Notes: generated by a model from the letters alone, not told the origin. Shown: positions 1 through 12,649, counted from the first letter of the stretch. The stretch is 64,000 bases of DNA from Apiotrichum sp. Y4204 (GCA_025531455.1 JAMYHL010000043.1:186001-250000); one strand, 5' to 3'. A program made the numbers and translations.

Positions 1-3000
1 TGATGGAGCCGCCATCCGCCGTCGCCGAGAGGCGTGCGCACGCCGCCGTCCCTGGCTCGGAAGTGTGTGGGTTCCAAGACAAGGCGCAGGAACGATATTA
101 TGCACGTGCTCCAGGGTACCAGTGCCGCTGTACGGCACAGCAACACCTGATGCCAAGCGACTTGCAAGTATCCTAGGGCCGTAAAATCGGTTGACTTGGT
201 GGTCTTTGCCGGCTTGAGCTGGTAAGCTAGAAGTGGCAGGCAGAGAGTCTCTTGGCGGCGACATGATAGGTTGATGCCGGAGGGGTGTAGAAAGGACATG
301 ACGATCAGGTCCGTGAGGTCCGTTCCCGCAACTGACGGTGACGACTGACAGCATCGGGCGGTCCAGACGCAATCCGGTACCTGGCGGAGTGGTATCCACA
401 ACTTTGTCGACGGTGTAGGCAGTGGGCAGACTCAGTTGCAAGTCAAGGTGCGAGTCCGCTGACCAGGAGAGCTCCGGAACGGGGGATGACGTGCGTGCTA
501 TCGGCGGCGCCCATGACATCGCTGGCGGACCACCGACGAGTTGGGGACCGTAAGAAACCCTGGTACCGTCATGTTGGCGCCCCACCAAGCGTGGCAGCCA
601 CAACCGCAGCGAAAACTAAATTAGCGACTGGGCCTACGTCGACTGACCGAGATGCACGATGTAGCTGAGAATGAGAAAGAGCCGAGCTGCAGCTCAGCTC
701 GGCGCTGCACACCTTGCAACTAAAGCTTGTGCTCGGGGACCGACCGCCAGTGCTGACTGCCCACGGGCGCCGCACAGGTACAGAGTTGCGGAGCGCCGAG
801 CGGGGAGCGGGTTAAGTCCTGACAGATGCAGCTGTGACTGCCTTATGCCTGCCTGATGCCGGGGGTCTGCGACCCGGTGGTCTGTGACCTCCGCCCAAGC
901 ACTGTTGGCCTGTAACCCGAGTGGTGTCGCCAGGCTGATGTGCGTAGTATGGCGCAAGCATATGGGCAACAGCTATAAGAATTAATCGTGCTCGTCGCTG
1001 CTGGGCACGCAGTCCGCCGAGGTCCTCGGAATCCACCACTGAGCAACAGCGAGCACCGACTTGGTAACAACGGCAACCCGCTGCTTTCGGAGCCTACTAA
1101 AGGGTACTCTCTTGTTTTCCACTGCCTCGCTTTCTTCCCGTTCTCAATCAATACACGTCGTGCACGACCACGACAGGGGAGCTACAAGTACAAGTTGCGG
1201 CCCGTCGTCCCCGTGACACCATCCATTGGACAGACACTCCGAGCGCGGAAGCAATAGACAATCTTCGGCGCACCTTTGTTCAGTGATCTTGATCTTGCAC
1301 CGCAAAACCTGATACGACCGCGGCGGTACTCTACAGTGACGGCCGAGAGTCGTGCACCCCGACGACCGACCGGGCCTGCTTCACGTCAGGTGAACACGAC
1401 ACAATTGCGATATTGCGCGTCACTGGGTCGGAACACCCGTCGTGCAGTACGTCGTGCCACTTTGCATCTTGCCTTTGCATCTTGGCTTTTTCCTGGAACC
1501 AACCGTCGGAGTGCTCTCCCGCGTTGTGGCCGCCCTCCGTTCCATTGTTCCTTCGGACCGTGTGCCACCTGGTCCGTGCTATCCGTCATACCGGCCCGAA
1601 GCCAAGCCTTAGTTAGGCCCTGCATGGCTCCTGGTGGCCGTGCACATTCCCGTCCCGCTCAGCCACCACCCATCGAGATTGAACGATATTTTGCGCTTGT
1701 GGTTGTATTGCCCACAAAAAGCTGCTACAGACTTGACGGCCGCCGTGCCAAGCACAGGCAGATATCGCAGAAATCATCGCAGTGCAAAGATCGGATCTCA
1801 GTTGTCACCGCTGACGAAAAAAGCGGCGACCGAAAGCGCACGTACGCCGCGAGCTGCAGGCGACTTACGACACCCGCACGAGCGAACTCGAGCCAAGGAT
1901 TGCGGCCTTGGCTATACAATTGCAATCACCCAGAGCGCACAATCGCATCGCACGTTTCATCCCTGCATCAGCCCGATCGACTCCTATTCTCCCCCTCCGG
2001 GTGCCCTTCTCGCTCCACTGTCCCCCTAGCCCTCCCCTCCCCCGCCCTGTATCCCGCCACCCGACCAGCGCCATTGCCAGCCCGTCGGCGTCCACCCAAA
2101 CGCGAGTGCAGCTTAACCATACCTTAGTCCCCGCTCGAGGTCGCTGTTGGCTTCCTCTGCTCGTTCGCCCGTCGCCCCCGGGTCGCCGAGTCCCCAGGAA
2201 CAGTCAGGACTTTTAAATTGCGCTCTCGCGTTGTGCGACTGCCGTATACTCGCTCACTAGGTCGCCCCCCGAGTGCGTCATCACTGCTGCTTGCTCCATT
2301 CCTCTGCAGGGGGTTGTCGTCCCTGGAAACCCTGACCCACGAACTGTATCTGTCTCGCGAAATCGTCCAGCAGCACCACCAAGAGGAACCACATCGCCTC
2401 ACAGCAACCACAGCAAGTACAGCAACTGACTCGACATACCGCAGCCGCAGCCCAACAACCATCAGTATAACAGATCCCAAAGGACACGGCCGACAGCGGT
2501 ACTGGAGGGACAGATCACGCTTATTTTATTCCATACCTCCCTGCTTAGCAACCACCACCCCCGCACCCCCTCGTTTCCCCTCGTTCCCCTGCCTTCCTGC
2601 GACCTGCCTGGGTGCAACAAGTCTTTAATTTGGTTTCGAGTAGACATCCCGCGTCCGGCGGCACCCACGACAACACTTCGGACTCCGTGCTCTACGGCTC
2701 CGTGCATCAGTAGCGTCCATACCTCAAGTCCAATATCTCAAGCCTACGCTGTCCGACTCTGTCCCTCGACATAACTACCGGCCAGAATTCTTTCCCCCTG
2801 GCATTCGCTTCCCATTCCCCTTTCTTTCAGTTGTTGAAACACATTGAGAGTTTGCCGCCTGTACCACCCCCCTGTATAAAGAAATCAACGAGTTGGGTCG
2901 TCGCGCGTGTCACACATTCTCCCCATCCCACCGCCGCCACCACCTCGCGATCGTTGCGTTACCCGTTACCTTTCTCGTCCTGTTTCTTCAGTCGGATGAA

Positions 3001-3116
3001 AACACTACCACCGTGACAACCCAAAACACGCCCCAACCCACAACAACTATAAACAACGCCACGGTGGGCGCGTTCGTTTAACCCCCCCGTCCCCCAACCA
3101 CTTCACCACCTTCACA
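1..3116. other. No convincing gene; probable long promoter/leader region
   Basis: Open frames here (the longest about 280 codons, 1276-2127) lack the C/G-ending codon bias, splice pattern and family resemblance of the real genes in the window. From about 1900 to 3116 the plus strand becomes rich in C/T tracts and short ACC/CCA runs, as is common upstream of highly expressed fungal genes, so much of this end is probably promoter and 5' leader of the gene at 3117. Confidence 0.5.
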
Positions 3117-3846
3117 ATGGGCTGGACCAACTGGGTATGCTGGCCGTGCTCGGCGGTGAGTGGATACTTTTTTGCTGCCTTGCTTGAAGATCCGATCACT
3201 GACAGGTTCAGTCAAAATCTGAGGAGACGCAGGTCCTCATTGCGCCGGGGCGGCTCCGCGGTCAGTCGATCATAAGCCATCAGGACGGGTATGGCACCAT
3301 GCCCATGTCGACCGACGACAACGGCGGCCTCCAACCCGGTTCCGCATCGGCGAGCCCGCCGCGCGTCAGTGACGAGCAGCGTGCGCGCATGTCAGAAATC
3401 AGTCGCACCGCTGGGAGGTGAGTGCTTGCGCACAAAATGGCCCTGCCACACTTGACCCTTGGCTGACCGTCAGCCACATGCGCCCCATCAGTTCCTACTT
3501 TGTGCGAGGCGCTCGGGTGCGCTCACCCTCGCCATGCAGCGTAAGCAACTCGCCATCGCGTGAATCGAGCCCATCGCCGCCTCGTCCACTCTCGTCGCCA
3601 CCAGGCGGCGTGATTGGAGGCAAGCCACGCACCATCTCCGATGCCAGCCACGACAGCTCCATCAGCTACATGACACGGAGCACCAGCAGCGGGACAAACG
3701 ACGGGCAGGGACAGGACGGGGCGGACGGCGTCGTGCGCAAATCCATCTTTGGCGACAACGGCAACGGCTTCACCGCCGACCGCCGCACAACGTCGGGCGG
3801 CTCACGTCGTGCAAGTGGTGGCCGCCGGCGGAAACGCCAGTCATGA
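3117..3846 (+). CDS. Hypothetical Ser/Pro-rich protein with candidate N-myristoylation signal
   Basis: Model of three exons, 3117-3155, 3212-3417 and 3474-3846, giving 205 residues. Both introns have GTGAGT donors and the reading frame is preserved. An acceptor 6 nt earlier (3206) for exon 2 would also stay in frame. The protein starts MGWTNWVCWPC: Gly2 followed by cysteines is the arrangement of N-myristoylated and palmitoylated membrane-tethered proteins. The rest is low complexity, with Ser/Pro repeats at about residues 95-120 and a basic RRKRQS tail. The lipid-anchor-like start and a DEQ..RMSEI segment faintly recall LAMTOR1/EGO1-type lysosomal TORC1 scaffolds, but the similarity is too weak to name it. 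Function unknown. Confidence 0.6.
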
Positions 3847-6800
3847 TGTGCCCTGCGCCTTCCCCACTGTCACGACTTTACGAACCATCGATATCCTCGT
3901 CACTTCCTAGAGTCTTCATTTGAGACGCCCAAAACTACTCCGCATTGCATAGAGGCCTGGTGCCACTTCCCATTTTACTTCATCCGTTGTCTGTCTGTAA
4001 CGATCGATGCATGCTTGTACACGCATACCCAAGGCTACAGACAAAGGTTCAATGATACATCACAACGTAAAGCGCGTGCGTGCTGGTCCGCGTGCGAGCC
4101 AAGGCGGGGCTAATTCCCCCTTCTCTGTGCGCCGCATGTGACTGAGACAATGCAAACCTACGTGATCAGCTGACACAGCACGAGCGAGCCGGCAACCCGG
4201 CACCTCACTGCGATGTGTGATTGCGCCATTCTGGGGGCAGTTAGAATCGCACTTTCTGATCTGACGGCCACCGCCACGCGGAGGCATCAAAGCAGAGCTG
4301 TGATCGGGGGGATCGCGCGGTGGCCGACATCTCCGCCTCTCCTGCACGGCCGCCGTCGCTGTGGCTCCGCGCTCCGAGACCTTGGATCTCATCGCAGGCA
4401 GCGTGCCAGGCACAGACAACCACACCAGTCTCACCCCGGTAAATCTCTGCGGCGACTAACGCACACGGCCGGCACAGAGTGGCAGTCGGGTTCCCGAGAA
4501 TAAGCTCCGCCGGTGCTAGGCGGTGGCATGTCGATCTTCGATTTCTTGTCTCGCCGGCGAGGAACGGGTGCACGCACGTACGGCTATCAATTCAACAGCC
4601 GTAAGCCCTCCGAGTCGGCGCACCAGCGCACCAGCAGGCCGGCTGCCGATGTCTCGCATGTCTTGCTCTGCATGTCTTGCTTGGTAAGAACAGGTGCACA
4701 GCTTTCCGTGGGGGAGGCTGTCACCACGTACAATGGCGCTTTTACTAGCGCAGGGATCGCTGGGCCATGTGCGACGCCCGACACCAGCTGCCCCGCATGG
4801 CCCCACGGGTCCGCGGACAGGTGCGGCTAGCGGCCCCGATCAGTGCTCTACTAGACTGGACGACGGCTGCACAGTGAAGCTATGAAGATGATGATGATGC
4901 TGAAATGTCCGTTAGAAGAGGCAAAAGTGGGCAGGAATAGGTCATCCAGATTCCAAAGTCGGAACTGGCTGTTGTCGTCGATATCACTTCCGCCATCCCG
5001 ATCGGGTCCCCATCCCTCATCCCCAGTCCGCAATTCAGGATTCTGGCATCCTGTCGTGTGCGCCGTCACATGCACATCTTCTACATCTGACGTAGTGTGC
5101 AGATGTTGGCATTGGCGGCAACACTCCCTACACCAAGGAGTGGACTGGTAGCTGGATGTACGTGCACTGAACCACTATCGTTTCTGGGATCTCGCGATCG
5201 GGGCGTGACTCCTCGGACGCACACCAGTGCCATGGCAGTGGCGGCCGGCGCGGTTCTGTCTTCCATCCTCGACCATCACGATATTCGACCATCACGATAT
5301 CACGGCCCTTGCCCTGTCGCAGATTCGTCACAGTCACAGTCACCTGCCACAGAAACAACAAGACTCCAAACTTACGGACTACGGCCGCCACCGCCGCGCG
5401 CTGTCGGCTTACACGAGTCGGAGGCGGGAGGCGCACACGGCGGGAACAATCTCTGGATCTCTAGGAACTGGAGCAGGAACCGAGGGAACCGAGCCACAAG
5501 AACAAGCTTGATCGTGCCGGTGTTCGCGACTTGGGGATGGTCTCTGGCCCGTGCCTCTGTCCCGGGTGGGCAAGATGTTCGCGTTGTCGGCGACTGGGCC
5601 CCACTCGACACAGGAACCTGGGATTGTTACCGCACTGTAATCCAGCGAACCGAGCAGCGACCGCACGTGATGCCGCCGGGGTGCTAATGTTATTTCAGTT
5701 GACGCGGAGGGGTGCGTTTGGGGGCTGCGGAGAGCTGGCGGCGCTGGCCGTTCAGTGCGGCTGACGAGACGGAAGGGCGGGACCATCTGGTAAAGGGGTA
5801 GATGGTTCTTCTGCCTGGATCGGTTGCTCATTCATCGTGTTTGGATTGAGGGGTGCAGCAACTTCAATCACAGGGGTACAACCCCATTTCTGTTTCTGCA
5901 CGCCCTGCGACCCCTTTCTGACCGCTGAGGTTCTCGACATCAACGTGGGTTGTGCGGAATGACTGTCGGATGGCGAGGGAGGAGGAAACGGGGCACCGTG
6001 GAGTGCGGAGGTATGACTCAGAGTCTCACAGCTGTCCACTCAACAGATCCAAAGATAGAATCAACCTCGTCGGCCCGGCTCCGGTCTGTCTTATTTCTTC
6101 GCGGTGCCTCAATATTCCAACAACGCCGAAAGGAGAAGAAGGTGGTATGATGACCGGCTTAGTTGCTGGGGAATGCCGTTTTGGAGAGCGACAGGCTCAG
6201 CTGCCTCCGCGAAGAATGCGTCCCCTCCTCATGCACACGGGGTTGCGGGGCGGTGACTCGGACCGCCAGCAGACTGTGATACTGGGTGGCAACGCTCACA
6301 TGTTCAGTCACAGTCGAGCTGATAGTGGGTCATTGTCAGTTCCATCCACTCCGCGCAGTTGAAATCGACAGCCGATAATCGGGAGTGTCCTCCCGCGGCC
6401 GCGGCCAGCGGCCAGCTCGTAGTCGTATGTCTTTCACTCCATTCCGCTGTGTGGGATCTCAATGCGGACCGGTAGTCAGTACGGATTGTGGATCGGTCGG
6501 CTTTGGAATGTCAAGTTGGAGGTGTGCTGTCAAGGTGCAACCTTCCCGGGTAAGTCACCGAATCAGCTGTCAATCGACGAACAATGAGCATTTGAAGCAT
6601 TCCGAGCCGGTATTGTGCCTCGCAATGGCCATTGTCTGGAGAATGGCAAGGTGGTCGTTCAAATACGAAAATGTCGGAGCGGTGGAATGCTTGAGCGATC
6701 AGAACTGCTCACGATCACAAACGTGTTGCTTGTGTGTTTCGGGATGATAATATCTGCAGCACTTGGGGGGCGCCTTTCCGGGAAATGGCCGCCACCATCG

Positions 6801-6921
6801 CCGGAATCGTCGGATGCGTCGGGCCCACTCGACTGGGCCCGACATCCGGGCATCACCGTCATCATCTCAATCTCCGTCATTCGTCACTAACACGCTTTTC
6901 TCACCACCGCATCTATCCATC
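3847..6921. other. 3.1 kb without a recognisable gene
   Basis: No frame on either strand shows sustained coding bias, a splice-consistent chain or a recognisable motif. A partial direct repeat (ACCATCACGATAT, twice) lies near 5273-5300. The right end is presumably the promoter of the gene at 6922. Confidence 0.45.
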
Positions 6922-7847
6922 ATGCTCGGTACGCTCCCCGCGCGCACAGATACTAACATGCAGTCGTCGGCCTAACGGGCGGCATTGCCACTGGTGAGCG
7001 CCCGCCCCCTGCGCGAATACTAACAACAGGCAAGTCGACCGTGTCGAACATGCTCAAGTCGCGGCACAACCTCCCGATCGTGGACGCGGACATTCTCGCG
7101 CGCGAGGTAATTGCCCCAGGAACACCGGGATACAAGCTGGTAGTGGACCACTTTGGCGCGGACCGCGTGCTCCTCGAGGACGGGGTGACGCTGAACCGCG
7201 CGGCGATCGGCGACATTGTGTTCCGCGACGCGGACGAGCGGCGCTGGCTCAACGGCGTCGTCCACCCGCGCGTGCGCCGGGCCATGTTCTCCGCCGTCCT
7301 CTGGGCATGGCTCCGCGGAGAATGGTGCTGCGTCGTCGATGTGCCGCTCCTCATCGAGGCCGGGCTGTGGAAGTGGGTCGGCGAAGTCGTCGTCGTCTAC
7401 GTGTGGGTACCAGCTGAAGCGCTCGTAGCGTGGTGAATGGAGCTAATGATTAGGAATGAGAAGCTGCAGCTCTCGCGGCTTCTCGCGCGCCCGTCCGATC
7501 CGCCGCTCACCGAGGCGCAGGCGCTCTCCCGCATGGCCGCCCAGATGCCGCTCAGCGAAAAGCTGCCGCACGCAACATCCGTAATCGACAACAGCGGGAC
7601 ACTCGCAGATCTCGAGGCGCAGGTCGACCGCGCGGTTGCAAAGTGGCGCCGGCAGCAGGGCGGCAGCACGGGATGGTGGTGGCGCCTGTGCTGGCTTGTC
7701 CCGCCCGTCGGGCTCGCTGCCGGGTGGGTGTCGCTGCTTCTTACGTGGTGGCGGGCGCGCAGCCCGCGCCGCCGCACCCGTGGCGAGGCGGACCGCAAAG
7801 CCGGCGAGAATATTGAGATGAGGCCGCTGCGCAAGCGGACAGAGTAG
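6922..7847 (+). CDS. CAB5: Dephospho-CoA kinase (CoaE/CAB5 family), C-terminally membrane-anchored
   Basis: Last step of coenzyme A synthesis: ATP phosphorylates the 3'-OH of dephospho-CoA. Four exons, 6922-6928, 6964-6993, 7030-7402 and 7454-7847, give 267 residues. The P-loop GLTGGIATGKST (residues 5-16) is assembled across exons 1-3, which fixes these tiny exons. It is followed by the CoaE hallmark DADILARE (31-38), the substrate region VVDVPLLIEAG, and the lid segment EKLQLSRLLAR. The intron 3 donor GTGGGT at 7403 was chosen because it gives VYVNEKLQL in frame. Unlike bacterial CoaE, the tail has a Trp-rich hydrophobic segment at about 210-236 followed by a basic stretch, which suggests membrane anchoring. 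It is transcribed in the same direction as URA4 downstream. Family assignment is firm. Confidence 0.93.
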
Positions 7848-8379
7848 ATGTACCGTAGATGCATGCAGGGGCACGGGTGCCAGAGTGGGCCAGGTCGCCA
7901 AGATGTCCATGCTGGCTTCGTCTTGTTCGGCGCAATCCGGACAACTGTGGCCACACTATGGCCATGTCCCTCGGACTCATCTGCTTGCTCCACGATGTAT
8001 AGAGCAAGCTTGTGTGCCTGTAAAGCAGCATCTTTCACTGCATTGCTCGCAATCATCTTCGTACACGCGTACCCGTTCCCCTGTAGCTCGGTTCACGCGA
8101 CGCTCACATGTCCATCGCGTGTTCTGTCTGCATGTCTGTGTTGTCTTTTCGGGCATTCCTCGCGGAGCCCCGCTGGCGAGAAAAATGGATTGCCCGAGAT
8201 TACCCTCAAAGACACTTCGACATGCCGGAAAAAAAAAGACAAAGACAATCTCAAAGAGCGAGACAGACTTGCCATCTCTTTCCTACTCTCCACCTCTTAT
8301 GTTCCTTCGCGCAGCCTCAAGGACGGCCATCCCCATCTCACGCTCTCGTCTTACTACTTTCACCCGCACCCTCGCCAGC
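7848..8379. other. CAB5-URA4 intergenic region
   Basis: CAB5 3' end and URA4 promoter. The last 100 bases before the URA4 start are pyrimidine-rich. No other feature seen. Confidence 0.5.
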
Positions 8380-9554
8380 ATGTCACAGCAGATCGTCCTC
8401 CCCGCCCCCGCCGAGTGAGTCCAGCTCTGCATATTCAGCTGCGATTCCCGCTCACGCCAGCTACCACGTGCACGTCCGCGAGGGCGCAATGTGCGAGCTC
8501 GTCACCCCGCACGTCGCCAAGGGCGGTATCCGCACCGCCTACGTGATGGTGAGTGGAAGAGACAAACGACTAGTCTGACCGCAGCCCAACCTCGTCCCGC
8601 CGCTGACCAAGACGGAGCGCGTGCTCGCGTACAAGGCCGAGCTGGAGCGTATCGCGCCCGACGTCGAGTGGCTCATGACGCTCTACCTCCACCCAGAGGT
8701 CACCCCCGAGGAGATCCGCAAGGCCGCCAAGGCCGGTGTGCGCGGCGTCAAGTCGTACCCCCGCGGCGTGACCACCAACTCGGCGTCGGGCATTGAGGAC
8801 TACGGCGTGTACTACCCCGTCTTCAAGGCGATGGAGGAGGAGGGCATGGTGCTCAACCTGCACGGCGAGGTGCCGAGCGACGATGAGAAGGTGCGCTTGG
8901 AGAATTCAACAGGGGCTAACATGGCAGAACATCTCGATCCTGAACGCCGAGAAGCACTTCCTCGAGCACCTGCGCAAGATCGCCGCCGACTTCCCCAACC
9001 TCCGCATCGTCCTCGAGCACGCGACTACCGCCGAGGCCGTCGAGTGCGTCGCCTCGCTCCCTGCCAACGTCGGCTGCACGATCACCGCGCACCACCTCTG
9101 GCTCACGATCGACACGGTCGCGCCCCAGCCGCACCACTTCTGCAAGCCGATCGCCAAGGAGCCCCGCGACCGTTCCGCGCTCCAGAACGCCGTGCGCTCC
9201 GGAAACCCCAAGTTCTTCCTCGGCTCCGACTCGGCACCCCACCCCACCGGCTCAAAGGTGCCGGCCGTCACCTCGGAGGGCCTGCACGCGTGCGCCGCGG
9301 GCTGCTACACGTCGCCGTTCCTTATTCCCCTCGTCGCGACCCTCCTCGAGTCGTTTGGGGCGCTCGACCAGCTTGAGGGCTTCGTGTCCGGCAACGGGCG
9401 CAAGTTCTACGGCGACGCCGCCAAGCCTGGCGCCGAGCTCACGCTCGTCCGCCCCGCCACCAAGGCGGTCGTGCCCACCAGCCTGAGCAAGGAGGGCATC
9501 GAGGTCGTGCCCTTCTGGGCTGGCAAGGAGCTCGCGTGGGAGATTAAGCAGTAG
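8380..9554 (+). CDS. URA4: Dihydroorotase (pyrimidine biosynthesis)
   Basis: Cyclises carbamoyl-aspartate to dihydroorotate in de novo pyrimidine synthesis. Four exons, 8380-8414, 8461-8548, 8585-8890 and 8928-9554, give 351 residues, the usual length for class II (PyrC/URA4) enzymes. Metal ligands are visible: H14 and H16 (HVH, formed just after splice 1), the carbamylated lysine K97 in GVKSYPRG, LHGEV, LEHATT, and the catalytic GSDSAPH. The substrate-binding PNLVPP segment begins exon 3. All introns are 36-46 nt with canonical ends. It is a single-function enzyme, separate from the CAD-type URA2 complex as in other fungi. Assignment is secure. Confidence 0.96.
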
Positions 9555-9908
9555 AGCCGCGGGCGACAATAGATGGGCAGGGGACTGGGTCAACGGGCGA
9601 AGGACGGAACGTCATCACTGGGTTTTGATGAGTGTTGTGATTGCATGAACATGTTGCTGCAGCTGGGCGGTACTAAGATTACTGAAAGACTGCATTTACA
9701 CTGATTCGTTCCTACTGACCACCATCAAGCTCTGACATTTCCATACAAGTAGATTCTCTCGATATTCCCTTCGAATAAAACTCATTCCGGGGGAGCGCAC
9801 CGTACTCTCTCTCTCGACTTCGAAATGGCGATTTAGATTGCGAGCGCACAGCCGATCACGGTTGTGACCAGCAAGAGCTAGCATCAGCTCATGGCCAAGT
9901 AGACCACT
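9555..9908. other. Convergent 3' region between URA4 and the next minus-strand gene
   Basis: Holds both 3' ends. If the last intron of the neighbouring minus-strand gene is retained, its frame would continue to 9696, but that extension looks non-coding. Confidence 0.4.
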
Positions 9909-11394
9909 CACCCATCCACTGCCCAGGTTCTTCCAGGCTCCATTGTTCCCATAAGTCTCACGGGGGCACTCACCAATGGTGATGTTGCCCACCGTAAGCT
10001 TTCCGTGCGAGATGACTCCGCTTGGACCTTTGATCTTCAAGGGAGGCCGGCCGGGGATAAGTATTTCCGAAGGTAGCGGGCCATCCACGTCACCAGCACA
10101 ATTAAAACCACTCCCAGAAGTAGAGCCGGGCAGTCTGGCCGATGAAGTGGCCGTATAGGGGGCATAAGTCGTCACGGGGGTTGGCGTCTGGTCTCTGCCC
10201 ATGTCAGTCAACCTGCATCAGAAACGCACTCACGTAAAACCCGACCAGAAAGTGATGTTCTGAAGGAGAATTTTGCCGGCCCGCCTGGGTCCTGGGCCGA
10301 CCCACCCCTCACTTCCGCCTTGTCTTGATGAGGAGATCCGCATCGAGTATTCGACATTTGGGTCCAGCGCGGCGTAGAATAGCGTCGAACCCTCCGTAAT
10401 CCACAGGTCATTATCGGCCCTCGCCCTGCCAAGCTCATAGGAAGAGTTCCCCGTGTTCTCCAAGGAGTTCGCCGAAACTGAAAAAGAGTAATCGCTCGAC
10501 TCGGGGTGCGTCCCGCCCATGACGAGCACAAAAGCAGTGTGGCGCGGAATCTCAAAGCTAACGCTTGGTGAAAGCGCTGCTTTCGATAATGTGCTCCCAT
10601 AACGGCCGACCAGCATTGAGGGGATCTCAGCTAGTGGCTCCCATATCGAGGCGTATTGGAAAATCGGGTTGGGCTCGCCGTCCAGCACAAACGGTACGGT
10701 AAGCGATGGGGCCGCGTCGAGCGATGTTCTGTCCTTCAGCTCCCTGCCTTCTCTGCTGTGGTCGAAAGCCTTGGACTCACGCTTGCGTCTTCATGCCCAC
10801 GGTCACGACGACCTCATCTACGGCCATCTTCAGGGGCGGCGGATTCGTGGGTCTGCGTAACGAGTCGAGCAGAGACAGCTTGACATAGTGCTTGTCAAAG
10901 CTGGAGTACTCCTCCTTGCCCAAAAGGCCGCCTCCCAGGGGTGCTTCTTTTATTACTGAACCGCGGGGACCGAACGAAAATGTCGGCCCGGAAGAAAACG
11001 TCGAGGAGGAAGACGCGTTCAAGCCTTCGACCGAGCCGTAGATGTACACCGCCTTGGCCAGGAGGGACGTCTGCTCCATGTAGGCCCGACCAGAATTGCT
11101 TAAATCCATATCCGGCAGAGACCTCTCAAAGTTGGCGACTTTGGTGGACCTGCCCGTGCCGACGGCGCCATTGGCTCCCTCAAACGTCGTGTTCCACCAC
11201 GCCGCAGCGCCGCCGGGCCACAAGACTCCCTCCCAGTGGCGTCCCGTGCCGCCGTTCGCATTATAGTCGAAGATGACCGAATGCGCGGATAAGGAGAGGT
11301 TGAAGAACATGCTAGGCACCACGACCGCCACCGCGGTAGAGTTGACCAGTGCTGCGACGAGTAGCGTGCGCGCCGCCGTGTTGTCCGTCCACAT
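9909..11394 (-). CDS. Hypothetical secreted/cell-surface protein with two beta-sandwich-like modules
   Basis: Exons on the minus strand are 11394-10781, 10728-10234, 10194-9974 and, tentatively, 9919-9909. Introns of 52 and 39 nt keep frame. The start MWTDNTAARTLL is followed by a hydrophobic stretch (VAALVNSTAVAVVV) that may act as a signal or membrane anchor. Two modules recur: HSVIFDYN...AVYIYGSVEG and SVSFEIPRHTAFVL...STLFYAALDPNVEYSM. These resemble the galactose-binding-like or jelly-roll pairs common in basidiomycete surface proteins. Several N-glycosylation sites (NLS, NTT, NAS, NIT) support secretion. The 3' end is uncertain: using GTGAGT at 9973 the protein ends NITIVDG; without splicing it runs on to 9696 through a random-looking tail. 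Function unknown. Confidence 0.6.
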
Positions 11395-12649
11395 TGTGCA
11401 CTGGGCTATGATAGAGCAAGGGTTGAGAGTAGAGTGGGTTGAGATGTGAAGGAATCTGCGAGGGTCTCGCTTGGGCCTTATCGAGCTCTGCTCTGGAATA
11501 CAGAAGCTCACGCGCGGGATTACGGATCCACAGCTGTCGCTACGGTGCTCGGCGCACTCTTACAGGCGACTTCGTCTCGAGCTTCCACAGGACCTGCGTC
11601 AAGTAGCTGCCCAAGTCACCAGCCGTGTTACAGTTTGTGCGGATGTCTCCCAGCTCCGGCAGCTGGCAGTTCTTGTGATCTCACGAACCCATGATCCCAT
11701 GATTTCATGATCCTTGATCCCATGATCCCAAGCCGCCGGTTGCCAGGATGTGCAGCAAGGACAAGGTGCACATACCCCGCATCGAACAGCGGGTTCCACA
11801 GAACGAGTCCCTGACGCCAAGTCTGCCAGCGAATTTAAGTCTCTCACGCATAAGCACCCCCTCTCAGCACCTGAAGCAGTTGTTTGGGAACCGTCTCTTC
11901 TCTCGGTCGCTTGGAACACTGTTGTTCCTGGGTTTTCCCGCACAAAGTGACGGCACCCGCGGCATTGCTGGGACTTTTGCAGGGATACCGGTGGAGCTTC
12001 TTGAGCGGGCAGTTTGTTGGGCACAGCTCTCGGTGCCAATCACTTTGATCAGCAGATGGTGGGGACGGGTCGAGGAGGGCAATCATGTGTCAGTTGCGGT
12101 TCGTCAATGTGCGGATGTCGATTCCTGGGAACCAGTCAGAAGTGGACTGTTCTCAGCGACGGCCCAGCGCGTCGCGATAAAGAAAAGAACCATAACTGAC
12201 ACGGACACTCACACCCGACACAGCCGCCCGAGGCCAGAGGCGCCAGCAGAGCTCAGCTTTGGAGGCGCACACCTCCTGCACACCATTGTATTTCTACATT
12301 GTCACTACACGGCTGTTCCCTCAGTCTTCTGGCATTCTGCTCTTCTCACGCGTGGACCACATGGGATACAAAGGAGTTGGCTACAGTAATAAATTCAAGA
12401 TCGAAATCAAAGATCCAGATGGGTATTGTATACTCGCACAGCACAAGCTGCTGGCAGTGCGAATGAGGTGGTGGATGGGTATTGGGTCATTATAGTGGGT
12501 TCCAGGATCTCAGGGTGTGCCGCCTGGTGAAACAAAAAAGAGTTGCCGCCGGAAGTGTTCCAGGACAACCAGCGAGTAGTGGGGGTCACCGCAGCACTCG
12601 AGACGGGATGCGCAGGCCGTACAACGACCCTGCAAAACAACCGAACGCG
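11395..12649. other. Intergenic region without a supported gene
   Basis: Promoter of the minus-strand gene ending at 11394 and 3' flank of the next one. Short imperfect repeats of (C)ATGATCCC occur at about 11689-11728. A 213-codon open frame at 11748-12389 lacks codon bias and motifs. Confidence 0.45.

Noticed and set aside
1276..2127. 283-codon plus-strand open frame
   Set aside because: No codon bias, no splice-consistent extension, Arg/Pro/Ser-rich composition typical of random GC-rich sequence.
11748..12389. 213-codon plus-strand open frame
   Set aside because: Uses A/T- and C/G-ending codons equally, no recognisable motif and no neighbouring exon.
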